Both the position numbers and the translations under genes were made by a program. A DNA stretch of 64,000 bases from Halocaridina rubra (lineage: Eukaryota; Arthropoda; Malacostraca; Decapoda; Atyidae), in contig JAXCGZ010015116.1 in NCBI GenBank assembly GCA_037179515.1, positions 1 to 64,000 of the forward strand. The letters run 5' to 3'. Positions 1 to 10,352 of the stretch are shown in pieces. The first letter of the stretch is position 1. Each line of letters opens with the position of its first letter. Under the pieces are notes generated by a model, which saw nothing but the letters and a program-made list of their open reading frames with translations, searched no databases and was not told the DNA's origin.

Positions 1-1018
1 AGATAGGGTCTATCAGAAGGGGTGGTGTCTAACCAGACAGACAGAGTCTATCAAAAGGTCACGTTGGCTTTGGTTTAGTTATTCAAACACTGGGGGATGA
101 ATAAAAACAACCCTTCTTAGCAGCTGGTAGCGAAGTCGGTAATCCCTGATGGCTATCTCGAAGGTCAAGCAGGTCTAGGAGAGCAGCAGAGCACGTCTTG
201 TCACTATCAAGGCTGGGAGAGAAGTGTGTGGCTTGGTCGATGTCTTCAGATGGTATGTAGGCTGAAAACCAATTAATGAGGTGCTCCTGAAATCGGCCCC
301 AGTTGGCCTTCTTGATATTCCATCGAGGGGGAGGAGCAGGGATTTGGAAGATTTCAGGAATTGGCAGCGTGAGATGGATCCCATAGTGGTCGCTTGTGAC
401 CAGGGGATGAACTCTCCATGTGGCGTCTTGCTTTAGGGAATTGGAGACAAAGGTGAGGTTCAGTATTCCACCTCTGTCATGTGTTGGCTCATGATTGTTG
501 AGCAGGGAGACGTCTTCTTGGTCATCCAGCAGGCTCATGATGTGTCTGTGTGCAGCACAGGGGCACTCATACCTGAATCTTGGATGGTGCGCGTTGAAGT
601 CGCCTCCTATTACCAAGTCACGATGACTGGCTAGCCCGAAGAGGGTAGTCAGGTCTAAGCCACCATCATGTTGTCTGTAAATGTTGTACAGATCTATGTA
701 GCTGCCCTGAAGTTGGATGTTAACAGCAAGGATGTGGACATCTTCGCCGCATTAGACCGGTCGGGTTATTTCCTTGGCTAATAGGTTTTTCCTGATGAAG
801 GTGGTGCTGCCTCTGTTCTCCCCTGGAGACCAGTGCTGGTAGAATCCTTTGTATCCTGAGATTTTAGGAGTGTATTGCTCTGTGCACAGGGTTTCTTGAA
901 CCATGATGACATCAATGTTGTCAGTCTTGGTAATGCCTTCAAGATGTTGTACCTTGTGTCTGAGACCCTGGGCGTTCCAGAGTAGGATCCCGAGATAAGA
1001 TATCTTGATGATTTAAGG
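1..1018 (-). pseudogene. APE-type endonuclease domain of the Jockey-like LINE ORF2 (partial, one stop)
   Basis: From 1018 downwards the minus strand encodes an N-terminal block with LLWNAQGL (catalytic Asn region), then VIMVQETL (catalytic Glu), an in-frame TAA near 748, and an open segment from 616 to 83 with GGDFNAHHP (Asp/Asn motif), LNLTFVSNSL and VTSDHYGI (the SDH motif). Spacing and order match the exonuclease-endonuclease-phosphatase fold that nicks target DNA for target-primed reverse transcription. After the SDH motif comes the usual endonuclease-RT linker; the RT is outside the window. This sequence is clearly different from the CR1-type endonucleases elsewhere here, so it belongs to another LINE lineage. 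Confidence 0.8.
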
Positions 1019-1525
1019 AGGTGGAGGTGGTAGGAGTGGTGGGTTGATGAGGCTGTTGGTGGGTTCTGGAGACGAGGGCGTGGGTGACAACGGAGTGGGC
1101 TACTTCGACGACTTGATTGTAGGCATCTTGAGTGATGGCTCTGGTATCGAGGAGTCGGACGGCTGCCTGTATGGCTTGAATAAGAAGGTTGGTGAGTCGT
1201 TTACTGTGAAGAGGGTTTGCTGTTAGGAAGAGGAGGCAGAGGAAAGTGTCTGGATAGGCTGTTTAGGTGTGGGGGTATGGGATCTTAGTCTAGGGTCCCG
1301 GGACCTGGTGTGGTGAGCAGGTGTGTGCGTGGCCTGAGTGTTCTGAGTGTTGCGTGTGACTGTATTGTGTTTGAATGTTGCATGGGTTGGAGGTGTTGGT
1401 GTGAGTGTTGCATGTGGGGATGGTAGGAGTGTGAGTGTTGTTTGGGGGGATGGTAGGAGTGTGAGTGTTGTGTGATGGGGTGGATGGAGTTGGTGTAGGG
1501 GTGGAAACTGTAGGGGGTGTGATCT
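1019..1525 (-). pseudogene. C-terminal, Pro/Thr-rich part of Jockey-like gag (ORF1)
   Basis: The minus strand reads as a low-complexity Thr/Pro/Ser/His stretch, with repeated Pro-Thr and Asn-Thr-His-Thr-like runs caused by GTGTGAGTG-type DNA repeats. A short hydrophilic tail follows that ends just before the endonuclease. The same composition is seen at 5355-5520, on the other side of CR1-A. I therefore read 1019-1525 as the continuation of the gag ORF that starts at 6323. It is degenerate, with at least two stops around 1260-1300. No domain is recognisable; the assignment rests on position and composition. Confidence 0.55.
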
Positions 1526-1817
1526 GTGATTACCTAATTGTGATTACCTAATTGTGTTTACGGGAAAGAGCCCAAAGCTCGTATCTTCCCGTCTCCTCAT
1601 CGGTTCCATTTTATACTTAGTGATACTTATCATACCTGTCCTTAAAACTATGGATTGAGATAGCATTAACTACCTCCTCGCTTAGCGAATTCCAATTATC
1701 AACTACTCTTACACTGAAAAAGTATTTTCTTACATCCTGCAAAAAAGTTTTCTAGTTCTAGAGCCAGCCATATCAAAATATCGATCCCTATCCACTCTAT
1801 CATAACCATGAAGGAAT

Positions 1818-2426
1818 TTAAAGACTGTCACCATATCCCCCCCTCACTCTTCTAGCTTCGAGTGATGGTAAGTCTAATTCCCTCAGCCTCTCATCATAAC
1901 TGAGATTGCGTATTTCTGGCACCAGTTTCGTGGCATGTCTTTGAACTTTTTCAAGCTTAGCTATGTGCTTTTTCAAGTGCGGACTCCAAAAGGGGGCTGT
2001 ATATTCGAGTTTTGGCCTCATATAGGTTACATAAATATTTCTTAACATTTCCCTGTCCATGTGCCTGAAGGCTACCCTTACATTTGATAAGAATGCATAT
2101 GCTGCCCTTACTATGCCATTTATATGTATTTCTGGAGACAAATCTGCCAGTATGTTTACTCCTAGATCTCTCTCATTTTCTGTCTCTTGAAGTTGTACTC
2201 CAGCCACCGAGTAGTCAAGCTTGGGTCTTCTTGCACTTGTACCCATTCTCATTACCTTACATTTTGAAGTATTGAATTTCATTAGCCACTTTTCTGACCA
2301 CTCATGCAGATTATTTAGATCCTCCTGAAGTTCTCTACCATTGTTCTCGTTTTTTACTTTCTTCACAATCTTTGCATCATCTGCAAACATATTCATGAAT
2401 GAATTTACAGACTCTGGTAGGTCATT
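1818..2426 (-). pseudogene. RT palm end and C-terminal domain of CR1-A ORF2
   Basis: This minus-strand reading frame starts with NMFADDAKIVKKV, the RT motif C with both metal-binding aspartates. It continues through GVNILADLSPEIHINGI and a C-terminal domain (YVTYMRPKLEYTAPFW, KLEKVQRHATKLVPEI) shared by all CR1 copies in the window. A small change near the C-terminus (GGYGD in place of GDMVTVF) shifts the frame, so the last ~70 codons down to about 1630 are out of frame. It is the downstream half of the RT gene whose upstream half is at 4328-5352; DT1 separates them. Confidence 0.85.
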
Positions 2427-4327
2427 GTTGGGGTTTAGGATGATTGAGTGTTGTTAAGATTCTGTTTTACTAAGGGGACTCAAAGTACCGAGCTCGGTTA
2501 AGAGCTCACAAACAGACAGGACAGATATTTGTACTTGAACACCCCATCTCTATTACCATTAGTCGGTTAAATGAAACTCAGAATTCAACTTTCTTTTAAT
2601 TTTGGAAATGCAATGACATTAAAAGAATTGAATTAAATTTCTCAAATTAAATTTTATGAAATGCTGCCTCGAATCCCGGAGGTGGTGAGCACGATTTCGT
2701 TTCCTGGCACCATGGACGTATGCCAAGACTTTGGCCTCAACTCGATGATTACCTCTGTCACACAGGCAGAGTAGAATACAGGACACTGCAATTTCAGAAA
2801 CAGAAATGACACACTGTTTATAATGGGAAACTGAAAGCATGAGCACACATATAATGAGTTTCCAATGTCATTCTACTGGATAAAATATATTGGTTATTCA
2901 CAGCTAACCAGAAAGATTTATGCTACCATAATAGCATACAAAACCATTAATTCTTTACTGGTTTTAAAGGAAAACAATATATTCACAATAAATGAAGAAT
3001 AAGCAAGACAAATACAGTACTGTATGTATTCCTTAAGTTGTGGGCAACCACAAAAGTTGCAATGCTTATTACTGATTTACAATTAATATGGTAACACACT
3101 CTATTTAGGGTAAAGGAAGAATCTACGAGATAAATACAGTATTCATTCACTTTTGGTTATCAAGAACTTTGCAATGAAAAAAAAGGGTGCAAACCACCTT
3201 TTGAGGTATTTGCAAGTTATAACTCAAAACACTTTATCCCCAACATATGAAGAATTAGCAAGATAAATACGGTATGCATTCATTAAATTGTGGTTAACAA
3301 GAAATATTTGCAAAGCCAACAGGGTAAAATTACCTTTTAATTATTTGCAATTTGTATAGCAAATAGCTTTATTGACGAGTTTTTGACGTAAAACACTTTA
3401 TTTACGATGATAGAAAGAGGTGAAATGAAATTAGAATTATTAGGAAAAGAGAGAGATTTTTACGGGCTCATAACCAGTCTTCAGAGGATGAGATTTTCGT
3501 TTATCACATTCAATGAAAAGAAACTTCTTAGCAATGTATATCAGCTGTAATTTACAGGTTAAGGAATTAACTTTGGCATGTGAGATTCCAGTTTGGTAAT
3601 CTACAAAATTTCGAGTGTATGGGAATGGAATCTGAGAATAAAAATCCGTAAGATTTAGCCAGTAACGAATGTAACTAAGTCTCGAAAATAAACCAATTTG
3701 CTTGACCCACGAGCTTTACCATACACTATCCCTCACCTTGTTGTGCTAGATGAATTCCTGTGAAGATGCCACGTAAATAAGGTTTGAAATAAACTTAGAC
3801 TGGTCAGGCGAGATGTTGCCTCTTGGAAGTTTGCGCCAAAAAGAGGGCGTCTCATTGTCCCTCCTGGTGAGTTCATCTGTAGGATACATTTTCTAGAGCA
3901 GTAACTGGCTCTGATATAATTTAAGGACTATTTTTGTGGTGGTCCCTGGCAGGCATTTATAGCAGAGATGCAAGGGAGAGACAGTATTTTTAGGTGCAAC
4001 AAGTGGAAGCAAATAAAATAAAACGAGAATAACAATGAAAAGTTAGATTACTGGTAAACAATCTCCAGAATGTTTTTGGCTCGTAGCAGACGAAAAATAG
4101 GAGCAGCCTTTATATCGGGGCTATACTTCTACACGTACAAGAAGAGTAAATAAGGTATATTTAAAATTAGCTATAAGCTAAAATATAAATTGCAAATAAT
4201 CATAATTTGCAAAAGTCAAGAAGTGGGAATTAATTTTTTTAGTTAGAAAATAACAGTTAAGTTACTAAATTATTAAATAAGGCATCTAACAGCCTTTGGT
4301 TACTTTGAGCGAAACACTCTGTCACAA
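2427..4327. mobile_element. DT1: copy of an unclassified non-autonomous DNA-transposon-like repeat inserted in CR1-A
   Basis: This 1.9-kb block interrupts CR1-A and is flanked by TCATT (2422-2426 and 4328-4332). It has no reading frame of note. Its first ~90 bp contain the family terminal segment (GTTTTACTAAGGGGACTC, then GAGCTCGGTTAAGAGCTCA). Its first ~1.3 kb match DT3 in reverse complement, and its last ~0.55 kb match the arms of the palindrome at 18236-20120. The outermost ends of this copy are not inverted repeats of each other, so it may be truncated on the right and TCATT may be a chance match. The superfamily is unknown. Confidence 0.7.
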
Positions 4328-5352
4328 TCATTTACATATACAAGGAACAAAAGTGGCCCTAAGACTGAACCCTGTGGAACTCCACTACTAACTCTTCTCC
4401 ATTCAGACATTGAGTGTCTTACTCTAACCCTCTGTTCCCTTCCTTCTAAGTAAGTTTTTATCCATTCCAAAACATTTCCACCTATTTTAGCCATTGATTG
4501 CAGCTTCCTAATAAGTCTCCCATGTGGAACAGTGTCAAACGCTTTCTGGAAGTCTAGGTATATGCAATCTGCCCAGCCCTCTCTTTCCTGTAAGATTCGC
4601 CTTACCTCATCATAAAATTCTAATAAGTTTGTTACTGTTGATCTACCTTCTCTGAAGCCATGTTGCCTCATTGACAAAAAGTTGAAGGATTCCAAGTGAA
4701 GAGAGATATGTTTCCTTAGTAGTTTCTCCATAACTTTGCAAACTATGCTGGTCAAGGAAACTGGTCTATAGTTCAGAGCCATATCCCTCCTTCCCTTTTT
4801 GAAGATAGGTATCACATTTGCTTGTTTCCAGCATCTTGGAATCTCCCTTGACTCCAGTGACTTTTTAAATATGATACTTAGTGCCACTGATATTGAGTTT
4901 GCGCATTTTTTAAGCACATGAGGGGATAAGTCATCAGGACCTGTAGCTTTATGAACATCTAAATCCATCAGCGCTTTGTATACCTCTGTGGCTGTAAGGT
5001 TGATGTTCTCTAATACCGGCCCTTGAGCTTCTATCACTGCAATCTGAGGGGGTGGGGCATTTTCTACTGTAAATACTGACTGAAACTCCTTGTTCAATTC
5101 TTTGCAGATCTCTTCATCCGTCTCAGTGATGCTTCCATCCGCTCTCTTTAGCCTTAAAACCTGTTCTTTTACCTTCAGTTTTCCTCTGATGAAGCTGAGG
5201 AAAAGCTTGGGATTTTCTTTAGCCTTCCTGGTGATGCCCCTCTCATAGTCTCTCTCTGCCTCTCTCCTTTTACTTAGGTAGTCATTTCTTGCTCTTTTGT
5301 AGGTTTGCCAGGCATTTATGTTTTTTCTCCTCCTATACCTTTTCCAGCATTT
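4328..5352 (-). pseudogene. RT core of CR1-A ORF2 (upstream half), fused in frame to an out-of-frame gag tail
   Basis: An open frame of 427 codons (5583 to 4300) has two unrelated parts. Residues 1 to about 77 are gag DNA of the Jockey-like element read in the wrong frame. From KCWKRYRRRKNINAW onward it is genuine CR1 ORF2: KATGPDDLSP, NYRPVSLTSIVCKVMEKLL, QHGFREGRS, YLDFQKAFDTVPHGR (motif A) and SSGVPQGSVLGPLL (motif B). Motif C lies beyond DT1 at 1818-2426. The first part is a by-product of insertion; the second is a truncated LINE RT. Confidence 0.85.
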
Positions 5353-5354
5353 GT

Positions 5355-6323
5355 TAGCTGGGTTGGTGTTGTGTGGTGGATTTTGGCTGGGGAGGTTAGG
5401 TGTGAGTGGGGCAGGAGGGGGCATTTGCCAAGGATTGGAGGTGGGGGGAGGAGCAGGGGGGTGAAGTTGGGGGTGGTGCAATTGGTGACAGGGGCAGAGG
5501 GAGGGGCTCTTTGATGAATTCTCTTCAGCCTTTCTGGGCAGCGGTTGTTCCATGCGTGATGGTTTCCTTTGCAGTTTGGGCACTAGGCAACTGTTGCTTC
5601 TTTGGCCTTGAATTTGTTAAGGCAGCGGTCGGTGGAATGTTTCTCACTGCAGATTCCACATCTCTCTGGGAAATGGCAAGTAATTCTGTGGTGCCCAAAT
5701 CTTTGACACTGGAAACATCTCAGTGGTTCTGGGGTGTAGTCTCTTATGTTGAACTTGCCCCAGATGCCGAGGTTTACTTGCGAAGGGGGTGGACCACAGA
5801 TGTGGACCAGAACCTGCTTTGAGGGGATGGTTTGGCTCTCTATTTTGGAGGAGCAATGTGAGGCAGCCGTAATATACGTTTGCTTGGTCAGCAGGTCAAC
5901 TGACCAAGCAACAGGGAGGCCAATGAGGATGTATTTTCATATTTTTTGGGCAGGGTTCATCTCTATCAAGTGAGATGATTTGAGGCTTCGGATTTTCTCT
6001 GCGGCTTCTGCTGAGGCTGGGTGGATAATGAATTCACCCTGTACATTAGGCTTTATTTTGCAGCCGAGCTCGGTGAGTTGGCCTTCCAACTCTCTAATTA
6101 GGTCATATGCCTCTTTGGTGGAAGGAGTCTGAACTTTGAACTTGGATATGGGCTCTCTATCAGTCTTTGGGGCTGGAGAGGAAACTGGGGCAGCAGCACT
6201 CTCATGGCTACTGCCAGAGGCCGTCCTTGGCCTCTTCTTTCCCACAACCGTCCACCCCTCTTGAGGGGGGTCGAGTTCCATTCCCCCCTCTGGGGGAGAA
6301 GCAGGAGAAGCGGCTGAGGCCAT
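5355..6323 (-). pseudogene. Jockey-like gag (ORF1) with three CCHC zinc knuckles
   Basis: I place the start at the ATG at 6323, which gives MASAASPASPPEGG; a slightly longer frame begins at a non-ATG codon. An acidic, serine-rich N-terminus is followed by a conserved block (TPSTKEAYDLIRELEGQL) resembling the region before the knuckles in arthropod Jockey gag proteins. Three cysteine knuckles follow: CFQCQRFGHHRITC (CX2CX4HX4C), CGICSEKHSTDRC (CX2CX3HX4C) and CPNCKGNHHAWNNRC (CX2CX3HX6C). In-frame stops at about 5944 (TGA) and 5584 (TAG) inactivate it. Such gag proteins bind LINE RNA and direct it to chromatin; that role is known from the family, not shown here. CR1-A interrupts the tail at 5354. 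Confidence 0.8.
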
Positions 6324-6332
6324 GACTAACAA

Positions 6333-7503
6333 CTAGTCATGGATATCACAGATTTCACTAGGTATATGTCACTAGCACTTTTTGTCAATTTTGATTAATA
6401 AAATAATGGGGCCTTATGGCTGGATCACTTCACTTAATTGCAACACTACAACACTTTATCACTTAAACAGTCTTCTATCTTTCTTCCTAGCTCTCGTGGC
6501 AGAGGGAAGTGCAAACAGAGACTTTGCTCATGACACAATAATGTGTGTTCAATTAAACAAAAGAACACAAAAGCACAAAAAAAACAACAACAAAACAAGG
6601 CAATCCTTCTGTTTCTCTCTTTGGTTCTCGTGAGAGAGGAAGAAAAGAAAACAGATATACTTAGGTTATATTTCCTTGTGAAAACTTCCCCCTCAGGTCA
6701 GGGATGGAGTGGAGGAGGCGAAAGTCACTTCACTGGTAGGAAGAGGCTTCAACTACCTATCACAAACGATATAAAAACAAATTAGAAACCTGAACACTTT
6801 CTATTTCCCTTTTCTTCCCAACTCTTATACAAGAGAGAGAAGAGCAGGCAAAATTATTTGGGGTATATCACACACACAGTCACTTGTTTTCACTAAAACA
6901 CAATAATGTGTGTTCAGTTAAACAAAAGAACACAAAAGCACAAAAAAACAACAAAACAAGGCAATCTATCTGTTTCTCTCTTTGGCTCTCGTGAGAGAGG
7001 AAGAAAAGAAAACAGATATACTTAGGTTATATTTCCTTGTAGAAACTTCCACCTCAGACAGGGATGGAGTGGAGGAGGCGAAATTCACTTCAATGGTAGG
7101 AAGAGGCTTCAACTACCTATCGCAAAAGATATAAAAACAAATTAGAAACCTGAACACTTTCTATTTCCCGACTCTTATAAAAGAGAGAGAAGAGCAGGCA
7201 AAATTATTTTGGGTATATCACACACACAGTCACTTGTTTTCACTAAAACAAAAAACGGGACCACAAAACAAAATAAAAACAATCTTTGCTTCTTTTTCTC
7301 GCTCTCGTGAGAGAGGAGGAAAAGAGGACAGAGATACTTATGCAGGTCCTATCACTACTGGAGCTGGAACCAGACTGTTGTCGGGAGTTAATCTGCTGGG
7401 CGGAGTCGGCTTTAGCTGCTGGGTGGAGTCGGTTTCTGCTAGTGGCTGCTGGCAGAGTGAGAGAGGAGTGGTCCAACCGCTACTGGAGCTGGAACTGGAC
7501 TGA
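6333..7503 (-). repeat. 5' UTR of the Jockey-like LINE with tandem ~365-bp monomers
   Basis: Upstream of the gag start the sequence is tandemly repeated. The landmark ATGTGTGTTC occurs at 6541 and 6906 (365 apart), and the block CGTGAGAGAGGA recurs near 6629, 6990 and 7308. The first two monomers are nearly complete; the third (from about 7240) diverges and passes into a GC-richer stretch (7330-7503) that looks like the 5' terminal region. Tandem 5' UTR monomers carrying promoter activity are known for some LINEs, such as mouse L1. The promoter role here is inference. Confidence 0.65.
7499..7503 (-). promoter_or_regulatory. TCAGT initiator-like motif at the 5' end of the Jockey-like LINE
   Basis: On the minus strand the element appears to begin TCAGTCCAGTTCC at 7503. 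TCAGT is the arthropod initiator consensus, and several Jockey-group LINEs begin at or next to it. The sequence beyond 7503 matches the interior of the DT family rather than the LINE, which supports this as the boundary. A five-base motif alone is weak evidence. Confidence 0.4.
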
Positions 7504-7542
7504 TTTAATTTGTCATTGCATTTCCAATATCAAAAGAAAGTT
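7504..7542 (-). mobile_element. Short piece of DT-family interior next to DT2
   Basis: About 30 bases (GTCATTGCATTTCCAA and AAAGAAAGTTT) match, in reverse complement, the interior of DT1 near 2585-2615 and DT3 near 56816-56850. The piece lies between the 5' end of the Jockey-like LINE and the terminus of DT2. It suggests that the LINE inserted into, or that rearrangement occurred at, a DT element. Confidence 0.5.
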
Positions 7543-7863
7543 TGTGGAGTGGATAGGTTATTAAGTTTCTGTTTTACTAAGGGGACTCAAAGTACTGAAC
7601 TCTGTTAAAAGCTCACAAACAAACAGGACATTTATTAATTTTGCAAATTACCCTTGCAACCAATACTTGGTTAAATGAAACTCAGAATTCAACTTTCTTT
7701 TAATTTTGACAGAAGAAAAGGAATGATCAAGAATATTAAATAACGTACAAGAATATTAAATAAGATATATTGAAGATTAGCTATAAGCTGAAATATAAAT
7801 TGCAAATACTTATAATCTGCATAAGGGAAGGAGTGAGAATTATCTAATACAGCCTCTGGTAAC
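7543..7863 (+). mobile_element. DT2: internally deleted, MITE-like copy of the DT family
   Basis: It begins at TGTGGAG and contains the family terminal segment (AAGTTTCTGTTTTACTAAGG, then AACTCTGTTAAAAGCTCA). It follows DT1 to about 7715, then jumps to the far end of the family (CAAGAATATTAAATAAGAT, AGCTATAAGCTGAAATATAA, CAGCCTCTGGTAAC). The whole middle of the element, more than 1.4 kb relative to DT1, is missing. No coding potential. Confidence 0.65.
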
Positions 7864-8589
7864 AAAAGTCCCTTTCTAGATAATATTGAATTAGTAAAAT
7901 CCTACTACAGAAGGCAAAAAAAGAACAGAGGACGTTATTGTGACTTCAGTGTTATTATGAGGGATGAGAACTCCTTCTAATGGAAAAGAACAAATGATCA
8001 GCAAAAAATGGGATTCACCACTGGAACATATCATACTATCAGCAAAGTGAAGAATTCTTATAAGAAGAAAACATTAAATGACATGCAAAACACAAAAGGA
8101 ATGTGATCAAATTCAAGTTTCCAGAAATTTATCAGAAAATATCAATATTTATGTTTAAGAATTCCTCACATGCAATAAGGCAATAAAACAATATACAAAA
8201 AGAAAAATACAATATACTTAAAAGGAAAATTTGAACCATGTTGTCATTAACAGTGGCGACTGGATTTAAAACAGCTTCAGCTATTCAACACTAAACTAAA
8301 AGTTTCTGCCATGCTCTGACTTTCAGAGTCCCACAGAGGGAAATATAAAACTACAATCAAAGAAATATTCTTCATCTTCTTCTTCGTCTCCCATTAGGAA
8401 TATTGTTATTACACATGGATACGTTCCACAAGAGTGCATAAACACACTATGCTAAAGAAACTAATTAAAATCCATTTAAACGTACAAATTGAAATACATT
8501 TGTAAGCTAAAAAAATAAACATAAAAATAAACAACACATCTGAGAAGTAATCTTTACAGACTAGTCAAACTGAGGCTAACAGCACCAGC
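7864..8589. other. Unassigned AT-rich DNA
   Basis: I see no coding region and no match to the other repeats in the window. It lies just downstream of the RNase H end of the antisense gypsy-type element, so it could include that element's 3' non-coding region or LTR, but I could not find a second LTR copy to support this. Confidence 0.4.
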
Positions 8590-9342
8590 TTCCTTATCTG
8601 AGGGTAACAACCATCGACTTAGTAGATCAGCAAGGTCATTGTCCTTTCCATCAACATGTTGGGTAGTGAATTTGAAAAGATTCAGATAAAGTGGTCACCT
8701 TTTCAGGTGAGGATTCAGCTTGTCTGCAGTCTGTGAATATAGGAAAGGACGGTGTTCGGTTCTCAGTGGAAAATGTCGGCCATACAGATGGATTTCAAAT
8801 TTCTTTATGGCCCAATATGCGGCTAGAGCTTCCTTCTCCATGGTGGAGTAATTTCACTCTGCAGGGCGAAGCCTGTGTCTTGCATATCTCACTGGAGCCT
8901 TTTCTTCTGAGTTGTCCGATTGGGCTTGCATGAGCATGGCACCCAGGCCTTCGTCTGAGGCGTCGGTCTGCAAGATAAAGGGAAAATCGGTGTTTACCAG
9001 TTGTAATAGTGGCTCACCCGCCAGTACTTCTCGGAGCTTGAAAAATGCTCTCTCCGCCCCTTCTGTCCATTGGACAGGGGAGGTTTTACCTCGCTTTGAG
9101 GAGGTCATTTGCTGCAAAGAGACAGCAATAGAATTAAAGTGTGGAATGAACTGTTGGTGGTAGCTGGCAATACCCAGGAATAATTTCAGTTGAGTGACAG
9201 TAGCAGGTTTCTTTATATCCTTAATAGCTTGGACCTTGTCCTGTAAAGATGACCAAAAGGCATGACCATGAACTGGTATAGACCGTATCTTGTGGAAAAG
9301 GCTCTCAGAGGCCTGGTAGTCTCGCTCAGCTCGACTTGCCAA
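8590..9342 (-). pseudogene. End of gypsy-type RT and RNase H domain
   Basis: The frame from 9342 starts with the tail of RT motif A surroundings (ERDYQ), then jumps to KKPATVTQLKLFLGIASYH, the connection that precedes RNase H in gypsy elements. About 100 codons between the two, including the Y/F-x-D-D box, are missing. RNase H follows with FILQTDASDEGLGAML (catalytic Asp), then after a stop YSTMEKEALAAYWAIKKFE (catalytic Glu) and, near 8600-8640, DNDLADLLSRW (catalytic Asp). Stops at about 8853 and 8698 break it. This RT cannot have been active as it stands. Confidence 0.8.
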
Positions 9343-9380
9343 AATCCGCTGACCACATCCAATTAGGACAGGTAGCGGGC

Positions 9381-10346
9381 TCAGGAGAGCAACGAGAAAA
9401 TATGCTCAGCATTGGCAATGGGCTCTCCATCAAAGGTGGTACGGGAGTTAAGCTTATGATAGTCAAGGCAGAACCTGTGACTGCCATCTGTCTTACACAC
9501 TGTCAGTAACAGCGAACACCAAGGCAAAATGCTCTTTTCGACTATTCCGAGGTGGACCCAAGTGTCAAGATACTCCTTCAGCTGTACGGACAGCTGGTGG
9601 GGAAGGCCATAGGAATGCCGAAATGGCTCTGGGCCAGTCAATCTGACATGATGCTCAAGGGTAGCGGTAGTGCCTGGGAGGTCATTGAAGACATTCTCAT
9701 AGTCCTCTAATAGCTTGTTCATCTGTTCCCATTGACTTGGTTGCAGTCTGGAGTTAATAATGCAATTCCTCCCAGTTTTCTTTCGGTGTGTGGGAATGGC
9801 AGGATCCTTACCATCATCAAAAGTTAAGGTTATGTCTTCAATTGCGAGGGTGGTGGCTGCGGCCAGAAGGGCTTCTTTCAAAAAACTCCACTCCCGTAAG
9901 TTTATCTTCACTGCAAGGGAGGAGTCTTCCAATATAGGAGGTAAGGGGTAGCTATAATGGAGCACCTGTGTTGCTGCAGCCTCGGAAGAAATGTTCATGC
10001 TGAGGGCACCTATAGGTGTTGCTGAGAATGCCAGTGCATGATCCCTGTGGGCTTTCGGGTCCTCATGATACAGCTTCAGCTGGTTAATGTGGCATTTCTG
10101 GTTATTGCTATCAACATTTAACACGTATTTGTCAGGGGTCACACTGAGTACCAAAGTGTATAATCCTTTCCAGCATAGCATTAAGTTGCAAGTATCTGAT
10201 GGAAGAAGTAACAGAGCTTGATCTCCAGGTGTCAGGGCACAATGCCAGGCATGCTTGTCAAAGTGGAGCTTGGCAGTCTGCTGGTGACCCTTAATGGCTA
10301 ATTGTGCAGCTTTCCATGTCTTTTTGAGATGGGACAAAAACTTCAA
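9381..10346 (-). pseudogene. Single open frame joining integrase C-terminus to RT N-terminus
   Basis: This uninterrupted 321-codon frame decides the domain order. Residues about 35-92 look like the integrase C-terminal domain: a basic start, PGDQALLLLPSD, then W-K-G-L-Y, YVLNV and HINQLKLYHE, as in gypsy integrase ends. After about 100 residues of linker comes RT: LTGPEPFRHSYGLPHQL, GIVEKSILPWCSLLL and KTDGSHRFCLDYHKLNSRT, which is the canonical gypsy RT finger region. Because the two parts share one open frame, the order does not come from later rearrangement between elements. The frame ends at a stop just before the RT block ARYLS. Confidence 0.8.
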
Positions 10347-10352
10347 AATATA

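Larger units (their letters stand above)
1526..5354 (-). mobile_element. CR1-like LINE copy A (5'-truncated, split by DT1)
   Basis: The 3' end on the minus strand is the family signature: two copies of the 14-bp tail repeat (1526-1556), then the stem-loop (about 1559-1591), then the RT C-terminus. The copy runs to 2426, is interrupted by DT1 (2427-4327), and resumes at 4328 at exactly the next position of the consensus, with TCATT present on both sides. It ends 5'-truncated at about 5354, within the linker upstream of RT. It lies in the gag of the Jockey-like element. The tail has the intact-stem form of the hairpin. Confidence 0.85.
1..7503 (-). mobile_element. Jockey-like non-LTR retrotransposon, interrupted by nested insertions and cut by window start
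   Basis: Read on the minus strand from about 7503 down to 1, the parts come in LINE order: a 5' UTR with tandem monomers (6333-7503), a gag ORF with three CCHC knuckles (from 6323), a proline/threonine-rich gag tail (1525-1019) and an APE-type endonuclease (1018-1). The RT would lie left of position 1. The gag is broken at 5354/1526 by CR1-A, and both flanks read in the same proline-rich register. A three-knuckle gag with an APE endonuclease is typical of the Jockey/I group; the exact clade is inferred without the RT. In-frame stops in gag (near 5944 and 5584) and in the endonuclease (near 748) make it a dead copy. Confidence 0.8.

Noticed and set aside
1044..1226. 60-codon plus-strand frame in GT-rich DNA
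   Set aside because: Antisense to the gag tail just before the endonuclease; no motif and strongly biased composition.
5406..5822. 138-codon plus-strand frame rich in Gly and Trp
   Set aside because: It is the reverse of the gag zinc-knuckle and Pro-rich region, which has clear motifs on the minus strand.
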